From: an uncultured Clostridia bacterium
GTDB lineage: Bacteria > Bacillota > Clostridia > TANB77 > CAG-508
Direction of reading: 5' to 3'
NCBI GenBank assembly: GCA_928721915.1
Contig: CAKMVZ010000003.1
Location: 226,982-290,981 of the forward strand
DNA: 64,000 bases
The notes below the pieces were generated by a model that worked only from the letters and a program-made list of their open reading frames with translations, was not told the origin of the DNA and ran no database searches. Positions within the stretch are counted from its first letter, which is position 1. Every line of letters begins with the position of its first letter. Shown one piece after another: positions 45,486 to 56,861 of the stretch. Position numbers and translations under genes: made by a program.

Positions 45486-45857
45486 ATGACGCTTACTATC
45501 GTTATAGCTGTGAGTATATTTATAATTGCAACAATTCACCATATAATAGAAGAGACAAAAAAATGTGAAAATCAGAAAAAAATGCTTAAAAACATTGAGG
45601 CTCTTCTAAGAGAAATATGGAAAATACACTACATTGTAGACAAATTTGGACAAATAAATTCTTTTATTACATATTTAGAAAATACTACTACAAGATTATA
45701 TCATGATCATATGTCAGAAAAAGAGTTTAAGAATTACAAAAATGAATTCAAAAACACAATACAAAATGAATATCAAACTTTACTTTCTGAAATTATTTTT
45801 GTAAATCCAAATATCAAGAAAATCCTTAATTCTGAATATTTCGGAATTATTAGATAG
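45486..45857 (+). CDS. Small membrane-anchored protein of unknown function
   Basis: A 123 aa protein. One N-terminal helix (TLTIVIAVSIFIIATIHHII) is followed by a charged, probably helical cytoplasmic part with aromatic clusters (IWKIHYIVDKFGQINSFI). No family is recognised. The start is ATG with AGGGGGA a few bases upstream; a TTG just before it is not needed. It is an isolated plus-strand gene with its own promoter and a strong terminator among minus-strand genes. Confidence 0.6.
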   Translation: MTLTIVIAVSIFIIATIHHIIEETKKCENQKKMLKNIEALLREIWKIHYIVDKFGQINSFITYLENTTTRLYHDHMSEKEFKNYKNEFKNTIQNEYQTLLSEIIFVNPNIKKILNSEYFGIIR

Positions 45858-45896
45858 TTTATTAACATTCCCTAATAATTACCATAATACATCTAG

Positions 45897-45940
45897 TGCA
45901 TCCCGCTTAAGCCTCTTCGGCTTATATAGCGGGGTGTTTA
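45897..45940. terminator. Strong terminator between the orphan gene and asnB
   Basis: CCCGCTTAAGCC, a TCTTCGG tip and GGCTTATATAGCGGG form a GC-rich stem; convergent genes on both sides end here. Confidence 0.8.
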
Positions 45941-45941
45941 A

Positions 45942-47775
45942 CTAATTAAAATATTTTTCAAGCCAAAATTCAACTTGAATTAAATATGCCATAAGTTGAG
46001 GACCTGTCATTAATTGGCCAAACCATGGTCTTGTAAAAGCCTTTCCTTCTGTTTCTAAAATTTCTTTAATATATTCTCTATTTAATAACTCATTTATTTT
46101 AGCATTTTTATTATTAACTATTGCACTTAATCCTTCTTTTACCTTTTTTAAATAAGAAGGATTATGAGTTTTTGGGTATGGACTTTTCTTTCTATAAATT
46201 ATTTCTTCTGGCAAATATCCTTCAAATGCTTTCCTTAATAATCCCTTTTCTCTTCCTTTATATGCTTTCATTTCCCATGGAATATTCCATGCATATTCTA
46301 CTATTCTATAGTCGCAAAATGGAACTCTAACTTCAAAACCATTATACATTGCCATTCTATCGGTTCTGTCTAAAAGAGTTTGCATAAACCAATTTGATGT
46401 TAAAAAAATTAATTTCCTATGAAGTTTTGTTTCTAAACTGTCTGTATCTAAAAATTCAACCTTTTTTAAACTTTCTTCATATTCATTTTGTATATAATCT
46501 TTTAAATTAACTTTTCTTCCAATTTTAGGATTCAAAAGTTTTTGTCTTTCATTAATAGCTATTGACCAAGGAAAAGTTCCTGAATCTAAAGCGTCTTTTC
46601 TAAAATACCATGGATAACCTCCAAAAATCTCATCTGAACATTCTCCTGAAAGCGCAACAGTTTCATCTTTAGATACACCCTCAAAAAATAAAAGATAAGA
46701 TGAATCTACATCTGCCATTCCTGGAAAATCACGTGCAATAACAGCATCTTTTAATTTTTCATAAAGTTCAGGAGTATCTAAAACTATTTTTCTATGATTA
46801 GTATTAAATTTATTTACCATTAAATTAATATAGTGTTCATCTGAATCTGGTTGAAAATCACTTTTAACAAAATTCTTATCATTATCTACATAATCAACTG
46901 AAAATGTATCTAATTTTTTACCATGTGACTTATAATATTCACTTGCAACAGCTGTTATAATACTTGAATCTAAACCTCCTGAAAGTAAAGAACATAGTGG
47001 TCTATCTGATACCAACTGTTTTACTATTGAATCAGTAATTAAATTTCTTAAATTAAAACATGTTTCTTCTAAATCATCTTTATGATATTTTGTCTCTAAC
47101 TTCCAATACTCTTCTTTAAAAATACCACTTTTATTAACAACAATAAAATGAGCTGGCTCTAGCTCAAAAATATCCTTAAATGGTGTTTTTCCGTGCAGTA
47201 TGAGCAGGGCCTATTCCAAATAATTCACAAATTCCAATTTCATCTAACTTCTTTTCTACTTCATTATGTTTTAAAATTGCTTTTATCTCAGAAGCAAAAA
47301 TAAAATTATTATTTTTAAAAGTATAATACAAAGGTTTTATACCAAAATGGTCTCTTGCTAAAAATAGTTCTTTATTTTTGTCATTCCAAATTGCAAAAGC
47401 AAAAATACCATTTATGAATTTACAAACTTCTTTTCCAAAATATATATAAGATTTTAATAAAACTTCTGTATCAGAATGAGTTTTAAATTCAAAGCCCTTA
47501 TTTTTTAATACATTTCTTAAATTATCTGCATTATAAATTTGACCATTATAAACTATTGTATATGTAGTATCATTATACTTATAGCTCATTGGTTGTTTGC
47601 CATTTTTTATATCAATTATGCTAAGTCTTCTATGACCTAAATTTATATCCTCTGTCAAAAAAAATCCTTCTTCATCAGGTCCCCTCTTTTCTAAAGTTCT
47701 TACCATTCCTTTAAAAAAGTTTTCTTGATTTTTTATATTTTTCTCATAATTTACAATTCCAACAAATCCACACAT
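45942..47775 (-). CDS. asnB: Asparagine synthetase B, glutamine-hydrolysing (one CGG +1 site)
   Basis: AsnB amidates aspartate with ATP and glutamine. The restored length is 610 aa. Residue 2 is the nucleophilic cysteine in MCGFVGIVNYEK; the N-terminal glutaminase has RGPDEEGFF and IVYNGQIYN, and the synthetase domain has SLLSGGLDSSIITA and LSGECSDEIFGGYPWYFRK. The break is at 47191-47193: GPAHTA then CGG; skipping C gives GPAHTAGKTPFKDIFEL, correct for the family. ATG 47775 is chosen because AGGAGG precedes it and because Cys must follow the initiator. Confidence 0.95.
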
Positions 47776-47830
47776 AAAAAAACCTCCTAACATTACTATA
47801 TATAGTATGTCAAAAGGTAAAAATTTGATA

Positions 47831-50467
47831 CTATTTCATTTTTTCTTTTATTCTAACTAAAGTGTTTAAAGCATCAATTGGAGTTAATTCATTTAAATTC
47901 ACTTTGTCAAGCTCATATGCAATTTCTTCTAATTTAAAATTAAATAAATTAACTTGACCGTTCTACTTGTTTTTTATCCTCTTTTTCATTAACAACTACT
48001 TTTTGTCCATCTTTTTCTAAACTTCTTAAAATTTTATTTGCCCTTGTAATTACTTGTTTTGGAACTCCTGCAAGTTTAGCAACATGAATACCATAGCTTT
48101 CATCAGTTCCACCTTCTACTATTTTTCTTAGGAAGATTATATCTTCACCTTTTTCCTTTACAGCAACAGAGAAATTTTTAATTCCTTCTGTTTTTTCTGC
48201 CATTTGAATTAGTTCATGATAATGAGTTGCAAATAATGTTTTAGCACCTACCTTAGATTTATCTGCAATATATTCTGCAACTGCCCACGCAATAGAAAGC
48301 CCATCATAAGTAGAAGTTCCTCTTCCAATCTCATCTAATATAATTAAACTCTTTTTTGTAGCATTTTTTAAAATATTTGAAACTTCTAACATTTCAAGCA
48401 TAAACGTACTTTGTCCACTACTTAAATCATCTGAAGCTCCAACTCTAGTAAATATTTTATCAACAATTCCAATTTTAGCTTCTTTTGCTGGAACAAAACT
48501 TCCGAACTTGAGCCATTAATGTAATTAAAGCCACTTGTCTCATATATGTTGATTTTCCTGCCATATTTGGTCCTGTAATAATAGCAACTCTTGAGTTTTC
48601 TGTATCTAAATATGTATCATTTTGAACAAATAGACCACTGTCTATCATTTTTTCGATAACAGGATGACGACCTTCTTTTATATCAATTATGCCATCTTCA
48701 CTCATCTTAGGACATACATAATTATTATCATCTGCAACTGTTGCTAAACTCAATAAAACATCTAGCTCAGCTACACTGCTTGCAGTAGTTTGAAGTCTTG
48801 CAATATTCTTAGAAATTTCTTCTCTAATTTTAGTAAATTCTAAATATTCTAAGTTAACAACTTTTTCTTCAGCACCTAAGATTCTACCTTCCATAGAACG
48901 TAATTCATCAGTTGTAAATCTTTCCGCATTTGTAAGAGTTTGTTTTCTTATAAATCTTTCTGGCACTTGATTTAAAAAAGATTTTGTTACTTCAATATAA
49001 TACCCAAAAACTTTTGTATAACCTACTTTTAAATTTTTAATACCAGTTTCTTCTCTTTCTCTTGCTTCTAAAGAAACTATCCAATTTTTTCCATTAATAG
49101 ATGCTTCTCTATATTCATCTATTTCTGAATTATATCCTGATTTTATTATGCCTCCGTCTTTAACACTAATTGGAGGATCATCCACAATGCTAGAATCAAT
49201 CAAATTAACTATATCTTGAAGTTCATCCATTTTTTCATTTATATTTTTTAAAAGTTCAGAATTTGCCATATTTAAAAGTTTTTTTAAAGAAGGAATATGA
49301 GATAAAGAATTTTTTAAAGAATTTAATTCTCTTGCATTAACATTTCCAAATGCCACTTTACCGAGCTAATCTTTCTATATCATAAACTCTAGATAATTCC
49401 TCTATTAGCTCTCCTCTTAACATTAAATTATCTTTTAATTCTCCTACAGCATTGTGTCTTGAAGTTATTTCATTTAAATCTAAAAGCGGATCATTTAACC
49501 ATCTACGAAGCATTCTTCCTCCCATAGATGTAGAAGTTTTATCTAAAACCCAAATTAAAGTTCCTTTTTTAGATTTATCTCTCATTCTTTCAGTTATTTC
49601 TAAACTTCTTCTAGCATTTATATCTAAAGCCATATATTTTTGAACTTCATAGATTTGAAGTTTGTTTATATGTTCTAGTTTTATTTTTTGAGTTTCTGTA
49701 AAATATTCTAAAAGACCATTTATAGCCCTTACAACCAAATCTTTATTTTCTAAATCTTCTAATTCTCTATCATCACTATCTACTAATGTGTATAACTTAA
49801 ATAATAAATCTTTATCATTTTTAAAAATTCTATCCTCTTTTTTTGTAACAAAAGTATTTACTCTATCTTTTAAGTTTTCTAACTCTTTTGTAGATATTCC
49901 CATAGCTTCATTTACAACAATTTCGGCAGGTTCAAATCTTGCGTATTCATCTAATAATTTTTCAAAATTATTATCTTTTAATTTAATATCTGTAGCATAA
50001 AAATCACCAGTACTAATATCACAAATTGCTAATCCATAATACAAACCATCTTTAAAGATTGACATAATATAGTTGTTTTTCTTTTCTTCTAACATGTTTG
50101 ATTCTAAAACAGTTCCCGGAGTTACAATTCTTATTACATCTCTTTTTACTATTCCTTTTGCAGTTTTAGGATCTTCTAATTGCTCGCAAATTGCAACTTT
50201 GTAACCTTTATTTATTAATCTTGAAATATAAATATCAGCTGCATGAAATGGAACTCCACACATTGGAGCTCTTTTATCTCCACCACAGGCTTTAGAAGTT
50301 AATGTTATTTCAAGTTCTCTTGATGCTAATAAAGCATCATCAAAAAACATTTCATAAAAATCTCCTAGTCTATAAAACAATATAGAATCTTTATATTGCT
50401 CTTTTGTTGCCAAATAATTTTGCATCATCGGTGATACATTTTCTTGCTCTTCTTTTTTTGCTACCAT
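47831..50467 (-). CDS. mutS: DNA mismatch repair protein MutS (three CGG +1 sites)
   Basis: MutS recognises mismatches and small loops. The restored length is 877 aa, typical. The N-terminal mismatch-binding domain has FYRLGDFYEMFFDDA and the ATPase has TGPNMAGKSTYMRQV, DEIGRGTSTYDGLSIAWA and LFATHYHEL. Breaks are: 49361-49363, IERLA then CGG, restored IERLAGKVAFGN; 48502-48504, MAQV then CGG, restored MAQVGSFVPAKEA; 47958-47960, QVE then CGG, restored VEGQVNLFNFKL. The first two glycines are invariant family positions. If the +1 shift were inefficient, the cell would have little MutS. Confidence 0.95.
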
Positions 50468-50504
50468 TTTGCCTCCTATTTTTGTTTAAAACTCCATTTG
50501 TTTT

Positions 50505-51894
50505 TTAATATATTTTTCCCTCTAAATACCATTTATGATCTTTTATAATTTTTAAATTAGTAATGTCGCCTATTTTTATACCTTTTTCAGGTTTAAATAC
50601 AACAATTTTATTAGAATCTGTTCTACCTGTTAACATTTCTTTATTGTTTTTGCTATATCCTTCAACTAAGATTTCTTGAATTGTTCCAATATATTTTTTA
50701 TTTATCTCATCAACACTTTTTTCAAATAATTCTTTTAATTTCTCAAATCTTTTATGTTTTACATCATCAGGAATCTGATCAGTTCTAGTAGCTGCTACAG
50801 TTCCATTTCTTACTGAATAAATAAACATAAATATTTGTTCATATCCCACTTTTCTTACAACATCTAAAGTATCTTCAAATTCTTCATCTGTTTCACCAGG
50901 AAATCCTACAATTATATCTGTTGAAAATTTAACATTTGGTATCATTTCCTTCATTTTTTGAACTAATTCTAAATATTGATCTTTTGTATATTTTCTATTC
51001 ATTTCTTTTAAAACTTTGGTATTACCAGATTGAAGTGGTAAGTGAATGAGTTTACTTATTTTCTTACAATCTCTAATAGCTTCTATTACGTCTTGAGTAA
51101 AATCTTTTGGGATGTGGTGAAATAAATCTTATTTTTTCAATTCCTTCAATATCATTTACCGCCCTTAAAAGTTTTGCAAAAGAATTTAATACTACTATTT
51201 GGCTTTTTTTCGCAATATTTAAAATTATCTTTTGCATAAGAATTAACATTTTGACCAAGAGAGCATAATTTCTTTATAGCCTTTTTTAGCCAAATTCTTA
51301 ATTTCACTTAAAATATCATTTGGATCTCTGCTTCTTTCTCTTCCGTCTAACATATGGAACTATACAATATGTACAAAAATTATTACAACCATACATAATA
51401 GTAACTTTAGCTTTATATGTATCATCTCTTTTGATTGGAAGTCCTTCAATAACTTCTCCTTCAATATCTATAACATCGGTTATCTTTTCATTTTTTATAA
51501 CTACATTATAAACGTCTTTTGGTAAATCTTTTAAAGTATGAGTTCCAAAAACAATATCTACATATTTGTAGCTTTTCTTAATTTTCTCTAGCATTTCTTT
51601 TTCTTGCATCATACATCCACCAATAGCTACAATTACATTTCTTTCTTCTTTCATCTTTTTAATTTCGCCAAGTTTACCAAAAAGTCTTTCCTCTGCATTT
51701 TCTCTTACACAACAAGTATTAAAAATCACAAAATCAGCTTCTTTAAACTCATCTGTTTTTTGAAATCCCATTTCTTCTAGCATTCCACAAATTTTTTCAG
51801 AATCATTTTCATTTAATGAACATCCAAAGGTCATAACAATATATTTTAATTTTTTTTCTTTATTTAAGTTTTTTACTTCTAATGTATAGTCCAT
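50505..51894 (-). CDS. miaB: tRNA-2-methylthio-N6-dimethylallyladenosine synthase MiaB (one CGG +1 site and three other +1 indels)
   Basis: MiaB is a radical-SAM enzyme that methylthiolates A37 of tRNAs reading UNN codons. The restored length is 461 aa. It has VMTFGCSLNENDSE and FNTCCVRENAEERL for the auxiliary cluster, GCNNFCTYCIVPYVRG for the SAM cluster, FSTDIIVGFPGET, and a C-terminal TRAM. Breaks are: CGG at 51343-51345 (YVR-G-RERSRDP restored); an extra base at 51255-51264 (IMLLGQNVNSY); one within 51190-51240, perhaps the seven-T run 51204-51210; and one in 51105-51111 (SPHPKDFTQDVI). Only the first is CGG type; the rest look like homopolymer length changes. Confidence 0.88.
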
Positions 51895-51909
51895 TTTTCC
51901 TCCAATAAA

Positions 51910-52652
51910 TTATTTTAAAATTTGATTTTGTATAATAGTTTCAGTATCATCGTCATCTATTATATCTAACTTTCTTTTCTTTCTTCTTTCCTCAAGCTTT
52001 TTTTGACGTTTCTCTTCCTGCCTTTTAGCTTCTGTATCTCTTGCAACAATTTCATCTATTGTTAAACTTTTTTCATAATCTATTGTTGCTTGAACTGGTC
52101 TTTCATAAATTGGCTCATTACATATCTCTACTCTTGGTTCAATTCTAACATTTGCTTCTTTTATATAATAATTTAAAACTTTTCTTTCTTTACGATTTAA
52201 AGTATCTGGATCTATATTTAAATTTTGATATCTCCATATAATATGTCCTCTGCTCTGGAGTATACTCAGAATTTTTTAAATCTTCAAAACCATATTTTAC
52301 AACAAATCTATCATTTTCACAATTAATGTCTATTGTAGTCCATTTTTCCTTCTTATATGCAAAATAACTATCACGTAATAATTTTATAGTATTATATAAA
52401 TTAGTAATTAATCTTGAATATTCTTCCTTCATCTATATCAAAAAGACTAGGAATTTCATAACAATTAACTGGTTTTCTTTTTAAAATTCCCTTTGGAATA
52501 TAATATAAATACATTTCTGCTTTAGGCTTTAATCCATTTATATCTATTATTGATGTATGAAGTAAAATAGTTTTCCAGCTTTCTGGAATCATTTCAAAAA
52601 GCTGGTTTTGTATTTGCATATAAAATTCTTTTTCTTTTGGAAAACCTATCAT
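51910..52652 (-). CDS. YezG/DUF600-like protein with extended C terminus (two +1 indels)
   Basis: The restored length is 246 aa. The N-terminal part (FYMQIQNQLFEMIPESWKTI, LLHTSIIDING, YLYYIPKGIL, then WTTIDINCENDRFVVKYGFE) resembles the YezG-family immunity/antitoxin fold. A charged C-terminal tail (TEAKRQEEKRQKKLEERRKK) follows. Two extra bases break it: near 52424-52428 (DIDE-EEYSRL) and near 52244-52250, just before GGA where the frame-0 codon is AGG. Neither is CGG. Family assignment is moderate. Confidence 0.6.
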
Positions 52653-52673
52653 ATAAGTTTTGTCCTTTCTTAC

Positions 52674-54209
52674 TTAAATAAGTAAACTTTCTCCTGTCAT
52701 TTCATGTGGTTTTTCTAATCCCATAATGTCAAGCATTGTTGGAGCTAAGTCTGCTAAACGACCTTCTTTAACATTTTCTATTTACTCTTCCAACCATAGC
52801 AAGTGGAACTGGATTTGTTGTATGAGCTGTATATGGCTCGCCAGTTTTTATAATCAATCATTTGCTCAGAATTTCCATGATCTGCTGTAATTAAAAGAGT
52901 TCCATTATTTTTCTTAATTGCTTCTACAACTCCTTTCAACACATCCATCTAAAAATTCTAATGCTTTTTCTGCTGCTTCCAAACTTCCAGTATGACCTAC
53001 CATATCTGGATTTGCATAATTTAAAATTATGGCATCATATTTTCTAGAATTAATTGCCTCAACAACTTTATCTGTAACTTCTCCTGCACTCATTTCAGGT
53101 TTCATATCATAAGTTTCAACTTTAGGAGATGGAACTAAAATTCTATCCTCACCTTCATATTGTTTTTCATTTCCGCCATTAAAGAAAAATGTAACATGAG
53201 CATATTTTTCAGTTTCTGCAATTCTTAATTGAGGTTAAAACCTAATTTGCTTATATATTCACCAAAAGTATTTTTTATTTCTTCTTTTTTGAAAGCTATT
53301 TCCACATTTGGCATTGTTTCATCATAAGGTGTCATACAAACAAAATATGTCTTAAAATATTTTCTTGAAAATCCATCAAAATTTGGATCAACTATTGCTC
53401 TTGTTATTTCTCTTGCTCTGTCTGGTCTAAAATTAAAGAATATAACAGAATCATTTTCTTCAATTTTAGCAACAGGTTCTCCATTTGCTAAAGTAATTAC
53501 AGTTGGTTTTATAAATTCATCAAATTCCTCTCTTTGATAAGATTCTTCAACAGCAGAAACTGCAGACTTTGCTTTTTCCCCTTCTCCATTTACCATAGCA
53601 TTATAAGCAAGTTCTACTCTTTGCCATCTTTTATCTCTATCCATACTATAAAATCTTCCTGAAATAGTAGCAATTTTTCCAATACCTTTTTCTTTCATTT
53701 TTTTCTTCTAATTCAATTATATAATTTTCTCCTGAAGCAGGTGGAGTATCTCTACCGTCCATAAAGCAATGCACATAAACATCTTCAAAACCTTTTCTTT
53801 TAGCCATCTCTAAAAGTCCATATAAATGTCTATTATGGCTATGAACACCTCCGTCTGAAACTAAACCTATTAAATGTAATTTTGAATTATGTTCCTTACA
53901 ATTTTCAACTGCTTTTGTAAACTCCGGAATACTGAAAAAATCTCCATCTTCTATTGATTTTGTAATTTTAGCTAAATCTTGATATACAATTCTACCAGCA
54001 CCAATATTAGTATGTCCAACTTCTGAATTTCCCATTTGTCCATCAGGAAGTCCAACATCTTTTCCACTTGTATGAATTATAGTATTAGGATTTTTGCTTA
54101 AGATTTCATCTAAATTTGGAGTCTTAGCAAGCTTCACAGCATTACCTTCAGCTTTTTCATTAATACCATATCCATCTAAAATCATAAGCATAGTAACATT
54201 CTTATCCAT
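52674..54209 (-). CDS. gpmI: 2,3-bisphosphoglycerate-independent phosphoglycerate mutase (five indels)
   Basis: GpmI interconverts 3- and 2-phosphoglycerate in lower glycolysis with two Mn ions. After repairing the breaks it is 509 aa, the usual iPGM length. Motifs are MLMILDGYGINEKAEGNAVK, the phosphoserine loop GQMGNSEVGHTNIGAG, SDGGVHSHNRHL, FMDGRDTPP, GRFYSMDRDKRW, FFNFRPDRAREI and ITADHGNSEQM. Breaks are extra bases at 53698-53704 (seven-T run), two bases at about 53229-53236, and one each near 52931-52937 (before GGA), 52842-52849 (before GGC) and 52776-52787. None is CGG. Start ATG 54209 follows GGAGGAGA. The gene would be non-functional as written unless these are sequence errors. Confidence 0.88.
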
Positions 54210-54348
54210 AAATCTCTTCTCCTCCATATTATGTAAAAAGTTTTAAAATTTTTATATTTATAAATTTAATACATCTATTTTTAATTATTTTATTAAAATC
54301 AAAATTTAATAGTTTTTAATACTCTTAAACACTAATTATTTTCATAAA

Positions 54349-54567
54349 AGCACTATAATAATTAAATTAGGTTATTCTCTAATTTCCTAATATAATTATA
54401 AAAATAAAACATATAGTGCTTACTTGTTTCCTAAAAAATTATAAAAATCAAATATATAATACTTAACTAATTTCCACAAAAATTTTACACTCTAAATTAT
54501 AGTACTTAACTAGTTTTCTAAAAATATTTTAACCATCAAAAATATAGCACTCAACTAGTTTTCTAGG
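54349..54567. repeat. Degenerate direct repeats, about 44 bp period
   Basis: Units beginning near 54412, 54455, 54498 and 54543 share a core like TATAGTACTTAACTAGTTTT followed by CTAAAAAAT and an AT-rich tail; an earlier, weaker unit starts near 54349. The last unit runs into hairpin B, and an inverted copy of the core (AAACTAGCACTATTTT) closes it on the right. The region between gpmI and tpiA has no gene. Confidence 0.7.
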
Positions 54568-54721
54568 TGGTTTATATTTTTATGGCGTCCGCAAATCCAA
54601 AGTGGGGACCAGCGAGCTAGAAAATGTTATCTTGAGGATTTTTAGACTTCAAAATCATCAAGATTACATTTTCTTCGAAGTAGGGATTTTGCAGCCATAA
54701 AAATATAAACCACCTAGAAAA
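54559..54721. repeat. Long imperfect hairpin element B
   Basis: TTTTCTAGGTGGTTTATATT... at 54559-54586 is perfectly complementary over about 28 bp to 54694-54721. An inner stem AAAATGTTATCTTGA/TCAAGATTACATTTT encloses a short tip, with purine-rich unpaired tracts between the stems. The architecture matches element A at 2.4 kb. Confidence 0.85.
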
Positions 54722-54755
54722 CGGAAACTAGCACTATTTTTAGTTTATTTATCTA

Positions 54756-55511
54756 TTATTGTTTATCATAATTAACAATTTTCGCAAACTCCTCTGGTTT
54801 TAAACTAGCTCCACCTACTAACCCACCATCAATATCTGATGTTGAGAAAAGTTCAGTCGCATTTGAAGATTTTACACTTCCACCATATTGAATTATAACT
54901 TCTTCAGCAATATCTTTTCCATAAACTTTAGCAATCTTAGCTCTTATGGCTTTAATCATATTATTTGCATCTTCTGATGTAGCTGTCTTACCAGTTCCAA
55001 TTGCCCAAATTGGCTCATAAGCAATTATAGTATTTTTAACTTGTTCTTTGCTTAAACCATCTAAAGCAAGTACAGTTTGTTTTGTAACAATTTCTTCTGC
55101 AATTCCAGCTTCTCTTTGTTCTAATTTTTCTCCAACACAAACAATAGGTTTTAATCCATATTCAAAAGCTGCTTTTAATTTCTTATTTACAGTTTCATCT
55201 GTTTCCGCAAAATATTCTCTTCTTTCAGAATGACCTATAATTACATATTCTACTCCTATTGATTTTAACATTTTTCCAGAAACTTCTCCTGTATATGCTC
55301 CACTTTCAGCAAAATGCATATTTTGTGCACCAACTTTAATATTTGTTTCTTGAGTATTTAATAAAACATAGAATAAATCTGTATATGGAACACATAATAT
55401 TACTTCTGCTTTAGAATCTTTAACCAATGGAGCAAAATCTTCAATAAATTTTATAGCTTCATTTGGAAGCATATTCATTTTCCAATTTCCTGCAATAACT
55501 TTTTTTCTCAT
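54756..55511 (-). CDS. tpiA: Triosephosphate isomerase
   Basis: TpiA interconverts dihydroxyacetone phosphate and glyceraldehyde 3-phosphate. 251 aa, with GNWKMNMLPNEA, IGHSERREYF (catalytic His), the catalytic glutamate in IAYEPIWAIGTGKTA, and the C-terminal GGSVKSSNATELF and GLVGGASLKPEEF. Intact, no in-frame CGG. It follows pdp by 23 bp. Confidence 0.98.
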   Translation of the reverse strand: MRKKVIAGNWKMNMLPNEAIKFIEDFAPLVKDSKAEVILCVPYTDLFYVLLNTQETNIKVGAQNMHFAESGAYTGEVSGKMLKSIGVEYVIIGHSERREYFAETDETVNKKLKAAFEYGLKPIVCVGEKLEQREAGIAEEIVTKQTVLALDGLSKEQVKNTIIAYEPIWAIGTGKTATSEDANNMIKAIRAKIAKVYGKDIAEEVIIQYGGSVKSSNATELFSTSDIDGGLVGGASLKPEEFAKIVNYDKQ

Positions 55512-55534
55512 TTTAAAAAATCCTTTCTTTTTAT

Positions 55535-56840
55535 TTATTCTAAAACTTCATATATAAGTTTTGGCTTTTGAACAGATTCACTAGAAAATTCAATTGAATT
55601 TAAATAGTTTTCTACCTGCTCATTTATAATATTCTCTTTATTTGTATGTAGCACTGCTATACAGTCTCCTATTTCTACATAATCTCCAGTTTTTTTCAAA
55701 ACTGTAATTCCAGATGAATAATCAATTGGTTGATTTAAAACTTCTCTTCCACTACCAAGTTTTAAACTTATTTTTCCAATTTCTTCTGTATTCATACTTT
55801 TTATATAACCACTTTTAAAAGCTCTTACTTTTTCATTATATAAGCTAGTAGGAAAGTTTTCAGGATAATCTATCCAATTTTCATTTCCACCTTGCCATCT
55901 TACTAGCTCTTTAAACTTCTCAAAAGCCCATCCATTTTGAATAGATTCAACTACTTTTTTCTCCGCTTTTTCAATTGAAATATTTAAACTTATAGCTACC
56001 ATATATTTTGCTAAAGTTATACAAATTTCTTTTAAATCTTCTGGTCCATTTCCTTTTAACACTTCTATTGCTTCTTTTACTTCTAATGAATTTCCAATTT
56101 CTTTGCCTAAAGGAATGTCCATATTTGTTATAATTGCAATAGTTTTTAAACCTGCCAAAGTACCAATATTTATCATTTTTCTAGAAAGCTCTTTACTAGA
56201 ATCAAGATCCTTCATAAAAGCACCTTTTCCCATTTTAACATCTAAAACTAATGCATCTGCACCTGAAGCAATTTTTTTACTCATTATGCTAGAAGCAATT
56301 AAAGAAATACTTTCCACAGTTCCGTGTTACATCTCTTAGACTATATATTTTTTTATCAGCAGGTGTCAAATTTCCGTGATTGATAAATTAGTCCGAACTC
56401 CAATTTCATTTACCTGTTTAATTAAATTTTCCATTGGAATATCTATTCTATAATTCTCAATAGATTCTAATTTATCAGCTGTTCCGACCAGTAAATCCTA
56501 AACCTCTCCCACTCATTTTAGCAATCTTTCCACCACAAGCTGCTACAATTGGAGCAACAATTAAAGTTGTTTTGTCTCCAACTCCACCAGTACTATGTTT
56601 ATCTACCTTTATTCCTTGGATTCCAGATAAATCAATCCTATCTCCAGAATTTACCATTGCCATTGTTAAATTAAATAATTCTTCATCATTTAAACCTTTA
56701 AAATAAATTGCCATAAGTAAACTTGATATCTGATAATCTGGAATTCCATTTGAAACATATCCATTTACAAAATATTCAATTTCTTCTTTAGAAAGAATAT
56801 ATCCATCTCTTTTCTTTTCAATAATATCTATTATATCCAA
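55535..56840 (-). CDS. pdp: Pyrimidine-nucleoside phosphorylase (four CGG +1 sites)
   Basis: This enzyme splits uridine and thymidine with phosphate. The restored length is 433 aa, exactly the family size. Motifs are VDKHSTGGVGDKTTLIVAPI, MSGRGLGFTGGTADKLESI, LTPADKKIYSLRDVTGTVES and SIMSKKIASGADALVLDVK. Four in-frame CGG codons occur: 56484-56486 (FTG-G-TADK), 56393-56395 (IGV-G-LIYQS), 56374-56376 (QS-G-NLTPADK) and 56322-56324 (DVT-G-TVES). Each requires one C to be skipped, and the sequence between them matches the family only after exactly that. The start is TTG preceded by a GGGAG ribosome site. It lies after deoB with its site inside the gap. Confidence 0.93.
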
Positions 56841-56861
56841 CTTTTAATTACTCCCTTTTAT

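Noticed and set aside
54412..54567. CRISPR array
   Set aside because: Units are degenerate, the spacers are not distinct AT-balanced sequences, and no cas gene is near.
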